A stretch of DNA of 27,082 nt, from NCBI GenBank assembly GCA_014084085.1, contig NPFB01000090.1, positions 1-27,082 on the forward strand, written 5' to 3'. The position numbers and the translations under genes were made by a program. Shown in pieces: positions 1 to 9,175 of the stretch (position 1 is its first letter; every line of letters begins with the position of its first letter). This DNA is from Hondaea fermentalgiana (lineage: Eukaryota > Sar > Bigyra > Thraustochytrida > Thraustochytriidae). The notes below the pieces were generated by a model. The model was not told the DNA's origin, searched no databases, and saw nothing but the letters and a program-made list of their open reading frames with translations.

Positions 1-237
1 GCCCGGGCGGGCCTCCCGTCCTGCGCTTGGGGGGCGCGGCGGACGGCGCGTGACACGTACCTTGGATTCGACTTTTGCTCCTCGGTGCTGCCACCGCCGA
101 AAGCGAGTGATCCTGTGGCTGAGATTTGCGGCGGTTGTTAGGCCACTTCCAGACCAACTCGAGCTCGAGCTTGAGCTCACAAGGTTGACATGTGACGTGT
201 GAGCGAGCTTAAGATTGAGCCCAGGGTTCAAGGGATC

Positions 238-282
<45 letters not shown>

Positions 283-780
283 CTGGCCGGGTGAGGATAC
301 TGTAATGATGGTGATAATGATGATGATGATGCAGAAACTGCGATTGTTCCGCATGCGAGGGGAAAGCTCGAGAAACTGCGCTCGAGGAGCTTGATGAACT
401 TTACAACCAAAACAACAGCAACAACAACAATCTGTAGCCAGAAACATCTCGTATAACAAAGTGTAGGGTAGTATTCTTTTCATGGGTTATACACTGGAGA
501 AGAGGAGCCTCGTCGTGAGGAATATTCGCGTCTGCCTCACTGATGACGAAACAAGAGAGCCGACGCGTGGCCTGCTGCCACGATGTATTCAGTCACGTTG
601 GTTGCTGCTCGCGTCGAGATGGCGAGGTCCCTCGTGCAAATTGTGGGCTGGGTCTCAGAACGCGATACGAGCGTTCCAAGCTTTGGAATCATCTTTTCAT
701 CTTTCATTCACATGCATGCGTCAACTCTGTCAACCATCCTGGATGAGTCAAGCGTAATTGGGTCACAGGGCTGATGCGAC
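1..780. other. Gene-poor left edge, repeat-rich
   Basis: I see no convincing gene here. Short open frames exist on both strands but are low-complexity, including a poly-Cys frame read antisense through the CAG tract. The stretch holds a 12-bp palindrome at 158-169, a (CAG)13 tract at 241-279, TGATGA-type repeats at about 301-335 and AAC-rich sequence at about 406-432. A CAAG|GTACGT splice-donor-like site lies on the minus strand at 55-65, so the end of an exon of an unseen gene could sit at the extreme left. The right end is presumably the 3' flank of the minus-strand gene that stops at 781. Confidence 0.5.
241..279. repeat. (CAG)13 trinucleotide microsatellite
   Basis: Thirteen perfect CAG units lie outside any supported gene. 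It is followed within about 25 bases by ATG/GAT-rich repeats. Confidence 0.95.
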
Positions 781-1569
781 TCATGGAGAGGCCTCGTGGC
801 TGCTGTGATTTGTGTGGAAACGAGGCATGTGCAGTCGCTTGGGGTGGATGCTGTGCTTGCTAAAGGCACGTTCCAGCATGTGTGACACCTGCTTCCGCAG
901 ACGCGCGGGAGAAAGAGAAGGTGACCGCGAGGCGGCCTTGAGCTTTCCATCCGAGGCGCTCTTGCCGAGCTTGGCGTCGGTTTTCGGGGTCAAGACGGGC
1001 AGCTTGCCTTCCGAGGCGCTCTTCATTGCCGCACGCTTGGCCAGCTCACGCTCAGCCACGTCGGCATCCTTGGCGTCCTCAACTTCAAGAGAAATGGCCA
1101 TGGCAGTCTCGGGCTCTTCAACCTTGACATCCTCTTCCATCAAAAGCTTGGCCTCTTCCTCCAACGATAGCTTGCCCTCCACGGTCGCCTCGTCATCCTC
1201 ATTGTCCTCCTCCTCGCTCACGAGTGTTTCATCGTCTCCAAATGCCTCGACGGCTTCCTTGTCGTCGTGATTCTCCGTTTCCGGAGTCACCTCCGCATCA
1301 ATAGGCTGCTGGTCCTCTTCGTCCTCGCTCAGGTCCAGGTCCATGTCGGAAAAGACGAAGACCTCGCTGTTGCGGGCGGCGGTAGCCTCGCCGCGGACGG
1401 GGTCCTCCTGCTCGTCGTTCTCCTCCTCCGGCGCCGCCAGCAAGAGGCACCTCGCCATGAGGTCCTCGCGGGCCGCGACTGCTCCTGCGAAGCCAAAGCT
1501 CGCCACGAGCTCCTGCTGCGAGACCGCGAGGGCTTCGCCGCCGCCGCTGTTCTCCTCGCTGCCGCCCAT
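781..1569 (-). CDS. Acidic low-complexity protein, function unknown
   Basis: I do not recognise this protein. From the ATG at 1569 it is 262 residues. The N-terminal third is Ala/Glu-rich. The middle (about residues 75-165) is extremely acidic, with many Glu/Asp runs. The C-terminus becomes Ser/Lys-rich and ends in a basic, His-rich tail. Two near-identical octads, KSASEGKL and KSASDGKL, lie about 20 residues apart before an SPSLSPAR segment that could be phosphorylated. No catalytic motif, signal peptide or membrane span is visible. The reading frame stays open upstream to about 2373, but that part is Arg/Pro-rich GC-driven sequence and looks like 5' leader, so I chose the first ATG that precedes protein-like composition. 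An ATG at 2337 in the same frame is the alternative start. Composition suggests a disordered nuclear or scaffold protein; that is a guess. Confidence 0.55.
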   Translation of the reverse strand: MGGSEENSGGGEALAVSQQELVASFGFAGAVAAREDLMARCLLLAAPEEENDEQEDPVRGEATAARNSEVFVFSDMDLDLSEDEEDQQPIDAEVTPETENHDDKEAVEAFGDDETLVSEEEDNEDDEATVEGKLSLEEEAKLLMEEDVKVEEPETAMAISLEVEDAKDADVAERELAKRAAMKSASEGKLPVLTPKTDAKLGKSASDGKLKAASRSPSLSPARLRKQVSHMLERAFSKHSIHPKRLHMPRFHTNHSSHEASP

Positions 1570-3005
1570 GGTCCTCGTCCTCGTCCTCGTCCTCGTCGCC
1601 GTCGGAGGCGTGGCGGGTGGGCACCTGCGCGTCGCCGTCGCCCTTCCGGCCGCCAACTCCGTCGCGCTGCGCTCGGGCGCTCTGCTGCGCGCGGCTGCCG
1701 GGGCTGTCTGCACGGACCGTTCGCGCTCTGCCCGGCGGCGGCGGCGGCGCGGACGGCGGCGGCGGGCGCGGGCAGGGACGGGGCCTGGGCGCGGACTCCG
1801 GCCGGGACGCTCGTGCCGCGCGAAGTGCATCTGCAGCGCCTTTTCCGCGCGCCGGGAAGCGTCCGGATTTGGGGGCGCCGCGGGCCCCAAACGGGTTTGG
1901 GGCCCCCGGGGACCCTGACTGGCCGGTGCAGCACGGCGGGTTCGGCGTTGAGGCGATGTCTTTTTTTTTTCTTGGCGGGATGGAGAGATGGAGATGCCTG
2001 CCTGCCTGGCTGGCCTCGCGCGGTGGTGCGGCAGCTGTCGAGGACCACCGCAGAGTGTTGGACGTGCGTCGAGGTCCGCTAGCGGGCTGCCGCTGATGGT
2101 TGCTGCGAATGGAGGATGTGGCGCAAGAAGTGACAGGTGACGTTGCCTTGGCGAACAGTAAAAATCACGGCAGTCGTCGCTGATGAGAAATGTGGAGGTG
2201 AAGTCTTTCGTCCCAGCACACACGCACACGGTAGCCCCCGAACGATGACGTGGCGCGAAAGGCGGCAGCAGTAGCGCGGCCACACCAACAGATACGGCAG
2301 GATTAGAGGATATGGACGATGACAAGATTGAATACATGCCACCGAGGCGCCCGAAAGACCAAAAATAGGACAACAGTATATAAACTGGCCTGGCCCGCCC
2401 CGAAAAGGGTCATGGGGGTTATCACTGGTTGTGTGCAGACATTGTATGGTAGTCAGACAAAGTGGCGAACTGTCGAGCTGGCCAAAAACAGAAGCATGGC
2501 GATGCCTCGATGACTCCAATTCGTCTGATTCGGGTAGTGAATAAAAAATCTCAACATTATGGCTGCAAATTATTCGTTGTCTTGGATAAAACTATGATTT
2601 GGCAACACGCTTCACCACTGTATCACCACGCTGGTCACTAACAGGTGATTTGCCCGGTTGATGTGATCTACGGACTCCATAAGGTCCGCCAGGCCTACCA
2701 AGGGAAAAAAACAAAAAAGATGCTGACACACAGGAGCAGCGGCTTAGCTTGTCTGTGAGGTCTTCGTCGAGTTCGAGCATCGTTCACGACCGAGCTCAGC
2801 CCACGGAGCTCCTTTTTATGCAGTAATCATCTAAGTTTTCAGACCCAAGTCTAATCTGAAAGCCTTGCCCTTCGATGCATGAGGATAAAGATTATAGTGG
2901 TGGTGCCGAGTGGTGCGGACTTATAATCTTTTTGAAGGACTCGGCCAAACATAGGACGTCGCGGTCTCGGCTGCGGCGGGGGTCGAGCCCGAGGGGCGAG
3001 AGACG
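1570..3005. other. Divergent intergenic region upstream of the acidic gene and the TRP-like channel
   Basis: There is no convincing gene. 1600-1950 is extremely GC-rich with a strong 11-bp-arm hairpin at 1882-1905 and a T10 run at 1961-1970. A TATATAAA sequence at 2377-2384 reads as TATA-like on the plus strand, but no gene start lies at a sensible distance. Another inverted repeat (2887-2931) lies just upstream of the channel start. The region presumably contains the promoters of both flanking genes. Confidence 0.5.
1571..1594. repeat. (GTCCTC)4 hexanucleotide repeat
   Basis: Four perfect GTCCTC units directly abut the chosen start of the minus-strand acidic gene, so in its transcript they would form a GAGGAC-repeat leader just before the ATG. 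Confidence 0.9.
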
Positions 3006-6000
3006 ATGGAGGCAGCGGCAGCAAGCCTGACCGCCGGGCTGTCGGCAGGCCTCGGACCTTCGGCCTCGATGCCCCCGACCGAGAATGAGAACCTCATGAA
3101 CAGCAACGAGACCGAGGTCTTCGTGGACCTCTTGGACGCGGCCGTCGAGGGAAACCTTGGACGCGTCAAGAGTCTGCTCAAGATCATGGACGCTGGCGCA
3201 GCGAGCCGTCTTGACTTTCGGAGAAGCCAACCAACCTTTGGCGAGTCGCCGCTGCACCGTGCCGCAAGCGTCGAGGTCGCTAAGGCGCTCGTCGACCACG
3301 GCGTTAACGTGGACCTCCAGGGCGCCGTGGGACAGACCCCTCTGCACACACTCGTCAGTGCGCCACATGTGGTACGCTACCTTTTAAAATGCGGTGCGCG
3401 CGTTAACGCGCAAACTGTAGACCACTCGACGCCCTTGCATTGGGCCGTCGTACAGGACTGCGCCGAAACCGTGCAGATTTTGCTGCGCGCGGGCGCCAAG
3501 ATTGACCACCAAAATGACAGCGGCAACGCCGCACTCCACATGGTGTGCTCGCTCGATGTTGCTCGCTTGCTTGTGAGTTCGGGCGCTCGTCTCGACCTTG
3601 TCAACGGTGACGGCCAAATTCCCCTCGAGGCCGCGGCCTCAAAACCGGACGATGATCTCCACCTACAAGTTGCCTCTTATTTGCTCGATGTCTCACACAG
3701 CGCAAGCCTGCGAGCATCGAGCAGCTTCAACATTTTTCGCCCCGAATTTGACATTTACGGATCACTGGACCCGATTCTACAGCGTCAAGAAAGTATTGAC
3801 ATGGGATCGAACAATCCGTCGAGCGACGTTGCCGCGCCTGTGGCAAGCAGTTCTCTCAAGCAGCACCAACTTGAGCGTCAGCTTCAGGAGAGACGGGATC
3901 GCGAAGTCGAGCTCGGCATCGACACCCGCACAGATGTAGAGTCCGGGATGCCCGCGCCGCTTCTTGGGCATGTCGACCCGCTTCCACCAATTTTGGAGCG
4001 ACAAGACACGAAAGAGCGTATCAACTCTACGCTCAAGAGGGTCGACGCGCGCGAGCGCTGGCGGCTTGTGCGTCAGCGTGTACTTCAAGGTGACCTACGC
4101 GAAAACCGACCAAATAGTGGGGCCGGTGGACTCGGTGAGATGATTCGAGGCCCCAAGCGGTTGCGATTCGCTTCCGAGGTGGCTCAGCATGCGCGCAGTG
4201 CCAGCATGGCGAGCTCATGGAGCGACGACGGTGTCACGAACCTGGTGCAGGCGCGCACGGATGAATTCTACTTTCGATTCTTCGAAGTTATGGTCCGTGA
4301 CCGGCCTAAGCTTGCGCTGCGCATGCTCGATCGGCAGCGTACCTTTTTGTACGCGCGAGGAAACGACAAAATTTACTCTTATGACACTTTGCTCACGGGC
4401 GGACCCGTGACGAGTAATGAAATTCTCGACAAAATGGTGCAGGATGAGCGCCACGAGCTCATTTCCCACGAGGTGGTGCAGTGGATCTTCAATATTCGAT
4501 GGATCCTCTTTACTCGCGAAGCCCTTCTCTTTGAGTTCGCTGTCCACTGTATCTTTGTTGCCTTCTTCTTTGCCACCACGCTATACGGCGAGGAGGATCT
4601 TTGGCATTGCTTTGTGCAAGCACAGGCGTTTTTGACCCTCGGCGCGGGAGAACGGCGCGGCGTACACGCAACGCAGGCTGCCCTCGAGTTGGTCGTCTTT
4701 GCGCTCAACGTACGGCATCTTGTTCGCTTTTTCATCGAGCTTGGTCTTCGCCGTGGTCGGGGAGTTAACGTGTACTCCGATCCTTTCACAGATGTGCTTC
4801 CACATATTTGTGTCCTCCTCGAGCAGTTGCTACGATTGACTGTGAGTACACACATCGACGTGACTCTTTTTCGCGACGCTTCCAATTTGGTGTCGGCGGT
4901 GGGCGCCGTGCTTTTGTGGATTCGACTCTTGAGCTTTGCGGAGGGCTTTGAGGTGATCGGCATCACCATGTGCACGATTCGTCGCATGCTCGCCGATATC
5001 GCCATTTATCTGGTGGTGCTACTCATTTACGTGACTGGGTTCAGTCACGCCATTACGCTCATTTTTCGTGGCTCGGGCTCGCAGCTGTACGGCACCATGT
5101 ACAACAGCTGGATCACTCTTTACTTTTTTGTCTTTAATCTGGATGTCGGCGCTCTGAACGATGAGGAAAAGGTGTTTCGCAAGTACTCGGGATACTTTTT
5201 CGTGGGCATTTACATGGTTGTTGTGGCGCTCGTCATTCTCAATCTCATCATCGCTATCATGACCAACACCTTTGATGAGATTCAGCAGAATGCCAAGGAG
5301 CAGTGGTTGCTTCAACGCGCGCGCATCATCCTTACGTATGATCTGCGCGAGAAGAGTCTCAACAAAATGTATAAAATGCTGTGCTTGCGATGTCGCCGTT
5401 GTTGCGGGCGAACGAGCGATGCCTACGACGTGGAGGACTATTTGCCGGAGCTAACGCGCAAAAACATTGTCATCGAAAAGGGCAATGGCCAGGTCGACGT
5501 CCAGGTTCCAGCAGAGTGGCTGCACGCGGTCAATCTCATCCGGCGCAAGGCCCCGACATACAACTCGATTCGGTACACGCTCTTTCGTCGCTGGAAGAAG
5601 CTGCGGCGCTCGCCATCATTCCTTTGGCCTGAACTCAAAGAGACGCAATCCTTTTTCCAAGAAGTCGAGGCTGACGAACAGCGCATTGCACAGCAGGCGC
5701 TCAACAACGAGGCGCTGCATCGGCGTAGCACTTCGATTTGCAAGAGTGAAGCAGACTCTGACACTGAGGGTCTTGACGATGGAGAGGACAGCGTCGAGAG
5801 CGAGGACTTGGCCGCGTTCAATGGCGTGTATCCCGGGAATGCAGTACGACGAGAGGAAAGCGCTGGGCTGTTGCACGGGCAGAGCTCGCAGCAGCGAGGT
5901 TGGGGCACCTTTGAAAGCGAACCTCGCCAAAAGGGACTGGCTCCCAAGGCCGCCTCTGTCTCTGCGAGCTCGTACGTTTCGGCAGAAAGCTCGGTCGCAA

Positions 6001-6644
6001 ACAATATGAAACGTCGTGCGAGTTCCGAGACTTCGGCAATGCGCACTGGCGTCGAAGAAGAGCTGGTGCGTATTGGTTACTTTCAACGGAATCCGAAGCG
6101 TATTGCAGCGGACCGCGTCATGCAGAGCGCAATTCACCTCCAGCGAGCTGCGCCACCGCCACCGTACGCGGCTGCGGATCTTTCGAGTGTTTCGTCGCGT
6201 CAGGATATGCAGGAGGACGAGCATGAATTTGAAGCTTCGCCCCCGGCTCCAGGATCGGCGGTGGGAGGCGTTTCTGGACTCGGTGGCCCAGGAGAGCACG
6301 CCTTTGCGGACGGTAATTCGGTTGGCGAGAGCACGCGATACTCTTCCTCGGCGGCTACGGGGGTCCGACGTCGGGCCAAGTCATTCAAGCGGCATACTTC
6401 GACTCTGGAAGGCCAGATTCAGCAAGAGGTGGACGACATGAACGATGCCATGGCTTTGCACGGCGTCGTCCCGGGCCAGGCGAGTGTGATGGACGACACG
6501 ATGAATCTCCGCAACGAGGCCGCCATCGAGCACCTTACAGGTCTGGTTGTGAGGCTTTCGGAGCAGGTTTCTGCGCTGGAGGGGCGCATTGCGGCGCAGC
6601 AAAAAGCGGACTCGCCCCACTCTGTCAGCGGCAGTGAACACTGA
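3006..6644 (+). CDS. Ankyrin-repeat TRP-family (TRPV/TRPA-like) cation channel
   Basis: The 1212-residue product has the architecture of a TRP channel. About five ankyrin repeats lie at residues 78-230, with recurrent TPLH cores followed by hydrophobic helices. After a linker come hydrophobic segments at about 499-528, 558-581, 625-645 and 664-687. A pore-like re-entrant stretch lies at 694-720 (LYFFVFNLDVGAL), and a last membrane helix at 729-755 ends in NLIIAIMTNTFDEIQ. It runs straight into EQWLLQRARIIL, which resembles the TRP-box region of TRPV channels. The roughly 450-residue cytosolic tail is acidic/Ser-rich and ends in a predicted coiled coil (about 1169-1200), which could tetramerise the channel. 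It should sit in a plasma or flagellar membrane and gate calcium or mixed cations; the stimulus cannot be read. ATG at 3006 is the first Met of a long frame with no visible intron. The family call is firm, the subfamily less so. Confidence 0.88.
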   Translation: MEAAAASLTAGLSAGLGPSASMPPTENENLMNSNETEVFVDLLDAAVEGNLGRVKSLLKIMDAGAASRLDFRRSQPTFGESPLHRAASVEVAKALVDHGVNVDLQGAVGQTPLHTLVSAPHVVRYLLKCGARVNAQTVDHSTPLHWAVVQDCAETVQILLRAGAKIDHQNDSGNAALHMVCSLDVARLLVSSGARLDLVNGDGQIPLEAAASKPDDDLHLQVASYLLDVSHSASLRASSSFNIFRPEFDIYGSLDPILQRQESIDMGSNNPSSDVAAPVASSSLKQHQLERQLQERRDREVELGIDTRTDVESGMPAPLLGHVDPLPPILERQDTKERINSTLKRVDARERWRLVRQRVLQGDLRENRPNSGAGGLGEMIRGPKRLRFASEVAQHARSASMASSWSDDGVTNLVQARTDEFYFRFFEVMVRDRPKLALRMLDRQRTFLYARGNDKIYSYDTLLTGGPVTSNEILDKMVQDERHELISHEVVQWIFNIRWILFTREALLFEFAVHCIFVAFFFATTLYGEEDLWHCFVQAQAFLTLGAGERRGVHATQAALELVVFALNVRHLVRFFIELGLRRGRGVNVYSDPFTDVLPHICVLLEQLLRLTVSTHIDVTLFRDASNLVSAVGAVLLWIRLLSFAEGFEVIGITMCTIRRMLADIAIYLVVLLIYVTGFSHAITLIFRGSGSQLYGTMYNSWITLYFFVFNLDVGALNDEEKVFRKYSGYFFVGIYMVVVALVILNLIIAIMTNTFDEIQQNAKEQWLLQRARIILTYDLREKSLNKMYKMLCLRCRRCCGRTSDAYDVEDYLPELTRKNIVIEKGNGQVDVQVPAEWLHAVNLIRRKAPTYNSIRYTLFRRWKKLRRSPSFLWPELKETQSFFQEVEADEQRIAQQALNNEALHRRSTSICKSEADSDTEGLDDGEDSVESEDLAAFNGVYPGNAVRREESAGLLHGQSSQQRGWGTFESEPRQKGLAPKAASVSASSYVSAESSVANNMKRRASSETSAMRTGVEEELVRIGYFQRNPKRIAADRVMQSAIHLQRAAPPPPYAAADLSSVSSRQDMQEDEHEFEASPPAPGSAVGGVSGLGGPGEHAFADGNSVGESTRYSSSAATGVRRRAKSFKRHTSTLEGQIQQEVDDMNDAMALHGVVPGQASVMDDTMNLRNEAAIEHLTGLVVRLSEQVSALEGRIAAQQKADSPHSVSGSEH

Positions 6645-6915
6645 TGACGGTCGCATGTTTCTGTAAAGAAATGGAAATCGAGAAGACGTGGCCCGCGGGA
6701 CTGAAGTTGACGCGTGGCGATGATAGGTAGGTTTATACAGACGAAGATGAGATTTTTTGGTGGGGGTGATATATAGGTTACGGAGATCCCAAGCGCGCGG
6801 GGCAGCTCGCGATCAGACAGAATTCCAACAAGCACTCACTGGACTTCACAGTCAGTCAGCCAGGCAGGCAGGCAGGCAAGCAGTCGATCGATCGATCGAT
6901 CGATCGATTGATTGC
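6645..6915. other. Convergent intergenic with tetranucleotide repeats
   Basis: This is the 3' flank of the channel gene and of the minus-strand small gene. It contains CAGT/CAGG repeats at about 6850-6880 and a (TCGA)6 run. No gene is visible. Confidence 0.6.
6884..6907. repeat. (TCGA)6 tetranucleotide repeat
   Basis: Six perfect TCGA units, self-complementary at every step, follow CAGT and CAGG repeats from about 6850. They lie immediately before the stop codon of the minus-strand gene at 6916. Confidence 0.95.
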
Positions 6916-7290
6916 TTAGTCCGTCTTGCTGTGCAGTCTTGGACGCGGCACTTTGGGTGCTCCTGAGCTTGACTTTGACTGCGCCCAAGCTGTTTCTCGT
7001 GGCGGCGCCGCGTTTTGGGGCACGTTCGCAGGCGCAGGCGTGACTGCGCTTGCGTGCGTCGGGGAGGTGTTGGCCGCTGCGTCCCGCTGGCGGTGCCGGT
7101 CCTCCTCGTGGCCCTCGGAGGCCGCCTGCAGCGCGTCGAGGTTGCCGAGCGCAAACTCGAGGCTAACCAGGTACAGCAGGTTCTTGCGCACCTCGAGCAG
7201 CGTGGCCATGGTGGGCGGCAGCGGCTGGCACCGCGGCGACTCGCCATGCGGCTGGCCCCTGCCAAAGTCGCGGGCGTTCTCCAGCAGCAT
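6916..7290 (-). CDS. Small hypothetical protein, helical N-terminal half
   Basis: I do not recognise this protein. From ATG at 7290 it is 124 residues. Residues 1-60 look like real coding sequence, with a Leu-rich helical stretch (LLEVRKNLLYLVSLEFALG). Residues 61-124 are Ala/Pro/Ser-rich and disordered, with a basic end. The frame remains open upstream of the ATG to a stop near 7435 and the nearest upstream residues (SLVHAT) look as protein-like as those downstream. The true start may therefore lie in an upstream exon, but I could not find a consensus donor/acceptor pair that settles it. The upstream part runs into a (CCTCG)n repeat at about 7333-7362. Confidence 0.4.
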   Translation of the reverse strand: MLLENARDFGRGQPHGESPRCQPLPPTMATLLEVRKNLLYLVSLEFALGNLDALQAASEGHEEDRHRQRDAAANTSPTHASAVTPAPANVPQNAAPPRETAWAQSKSSSGAPKVPRPRLHSKTD

Positions 7291-8799
7291 GGTGGCGTGC
7301 ACGAGCGAGCGAGTTTCGATAGGGTTTGCTTTGCCTCGCCTCGCCTCGCCTCGCGTCGCCTCGCGATGCCTTGCTTCTGCAAGTCGGCTCGGCGTTGAAG
7401 AGCTGGGCTGAAGACCACGAGAGACCCGACGAGACTAGAGCCGGCGTTCAGGAGAAGAGACGAACTTGCGCCCCGCTCTCAAGCAGGCCGCCGACCCGGG
7501 CAGCAGCAGGCACTCTGTCAGACGATCGGCAGCGGCCACTGCGCCGTCGCCGCGCGCCGATGCGGAGGCCGACGTCGGTGCGGCTCGCCTGCCTCGCGCG
7601 GAGTTGCGGACTTGCTCGGCGGCCGGAGATGGACGCTGGGCTCGCGAGATGGAGTTAGCGCGTGTACAGCGTCCGGGAGATGGACTCGGCGATGCTGCTG
7701 CAGCAGGTGCTGCAGCAGAGCGAGCTGGCGGAGGCGGCTGCCAGGCAGGCTGCTGCCCGCCGGGACCGCGCAGAGGCCGCCGCACGGCCTCCGGGCGCCG
7801 CGCAGAGCCCCCGCGGGACGGCGGCCGCGAGCCCTCGCCGGCTTGGGACTCGCCGCGGCTGCGATCGGGACCCTCGCGCGCTCCCTCGCCTGCCGCTGGT
7901 GCTGCTGCTGCTGCTGGGCGGGCGTCGATGCAGGTCTGCGATGCGATGCCACGCGACGCGGAGCAGCTGCGCGCGCGATGCGCTGCGACGCGCTGCGATG
8001 CTGCTCTGCCGGGCGCGAGTCGGGGCTGCCGCGGCGCGCGCCTGGGGCGTGCGCGCGCGAGGCAGGCGCCGCTTCGGAGCCAAGGGGCGGTACACACCCG
8101 CCTTTAGTGGGAAAAAAAAATGTTAAACAGTAAAGGCAGTAGCAGGCAACGCGCGCTGTTGCTGCTGCTGAACAAGAGCAACAACGGCGGCGGCAGCGAC
8201 GACAACGCCTGCGAGGGCGACTGCGAGCAGCTCAGCTGCAGCTGGCCGCAGCACGTGCCCCGAAGATGAATGAAAGCTGCAAACTGCGGCGAGGTTTCGG
8301 CGGAGAGAGCCGTGAACAGGTTTTGGCGACGGCGAGCAAGCTTGGCTTGCTGGCTGGCTTGCCTGATGTTGCGCGAGGGCGGGCGGTCTCGAGCGACGCT
8401 GCCGCCGCCGATAACAGGGCGCGTGACGAGGGCGGGCGGAGGCGCGCGACAGGACCGCGAAGCAGCTGCAGCTGCTGCTGCTTGCGGACGTTGACAACGG
8501 CGGGTCGCGGCAGGGAAAGCAAGCTTTGGCGGTGTCAGCTTGGTGCGTTTTCCAAGGAGCGAGGGCGGTGGCAGGGGGTAATGGGATGAAGGGGATGGCT
8601 CGCGCTGTGCTGGGGCCGGGGCTGGTCCGGAAATCTGCGGCGCGCGCACCGGCAATGGGGAAGAGCAGGAAGTCGCGGCGTGTAGTGAAGCTTGATGGAG
8701 CGCTTGGAGGAAGGCGAGGGAGGGGCAGATAGGAAAGTTTGTTTGTTGTTGTTAGAGTTGTTGCCGTTGTTGACGGTGAATGCAGTTGATGTATTACTG

Positions 8800-8885
8800 T
8801 ACAGCCTGCCTTGTTCTTGATGTAGGGACTGCTATTATACAGCCTTGTTCTTGATGTAGGGCTATTATACAGCCTTGTTCTTGCG
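8800..8885. repeat. Minisatellite, about 2.5 copies of a 30-38 bp unit
   Basis: The unit TACAGCCTTGTTCTTGATGT and its continuation (AGGGCTATTA) appears at 8838-8867. It occurs in a longer variant at 8800-8837, with extra GCC and ACTG insertions, and as a partial copy at 8868-8885. It is immediately followed by a CTG-rich tract. Confidence 0.85.
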
Positions 8886-8886
8886 A

Positions 8887-8942
8887 GGCTGCTGCAGCTG
8901 CTGCTGCTACTGCTACTGCTGCTGCTGCTGCCTGCTGCTGGA
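8887..8942. repeat. Imperfect CTG/CTA trinucleotide tract
   Basis: A run of CTG units is interrupted by CAG, CTA and CCTG. It directly follows the 30-bp minisatellite and lies in no supported gene. Confidence 0.85.
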
Positions 8943-9175
8943 AGTACAGGCTGCCTGGTGTTGTGTTTGTTGTCACTAAAACAAACTTTGGACCGGCATT
9001 GTCGCGGGAATGCAAAAAGGGTAGTAGGCCTAGTAGAGGCCTCACAGCCAGCCAGACAAGAAGACATGGATGCGCAGGAATGTTGCCTCCCCTCTCTGCA
9101 GGTTGCCGCTTGAGCGAGATAGAAGAATAAATCATCACTATAACTACAAAGACTGCTGCCGCTATCAAGCTGAGC

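Larger units (their letters stand above)
7291..9175. other. Long GC-rich, repeat-rich region without a supported gene
   Basis: All six frames carry open stretches here because the DNA is GC-rich and stop-poor, and their translations are Ala/Arg/Pro or poly-Ser low-complexity sequence. Present are (CCTCG)n at 7333-7362, CTG/CAG clusters at about 7693-7720, 8157-8172, 8466-8485 and 8887-8942, GGCTTG repeats at about 8340-8362, and a 30-38 bp tandem repeat at 8800-8885. One plus-strand frame from ATG 7680 begins with a plausible helix and is discussed as a finding. Confidence 0.5.

Noticed and set aside
228..410. 60-codon minus-strand frame containing poly-Cys
   Set aside because: It is an out-of-frame reading of the CAG tract.
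1267..2096. Plus-strand open frames antisense to the acidic gene
   Set aside because: They are GC-driven shadows with Arg/Ala/Gly low complexity and no motif.
1570..2373. Upstream extension of the acidic protein's open frame to a 530-residue product
   Set aside because: The added part has no recognisable feature, is Arg/Pro/Ala-rich as expected from stop-poor GC-rich DNA, and its far end starts at a non-ATG codon (the first ATG is at 2337).
7435..8107. Long overlapping open frames on both strands
   Set aside because: Several frames are open at once because stops are rare in this GC-rich stretch; only the first ~40 residues of the frame from 7680 look protein-like.
8123..9067. 314-codon minus-strand open frame
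   Set aside because: The translation is poly-Ser/Ala/Arg generated by CTG and minisatellite repeats, with no conserved pattern; the 49-residue plus-strand frame at 8120-8269 is equally unsupported.
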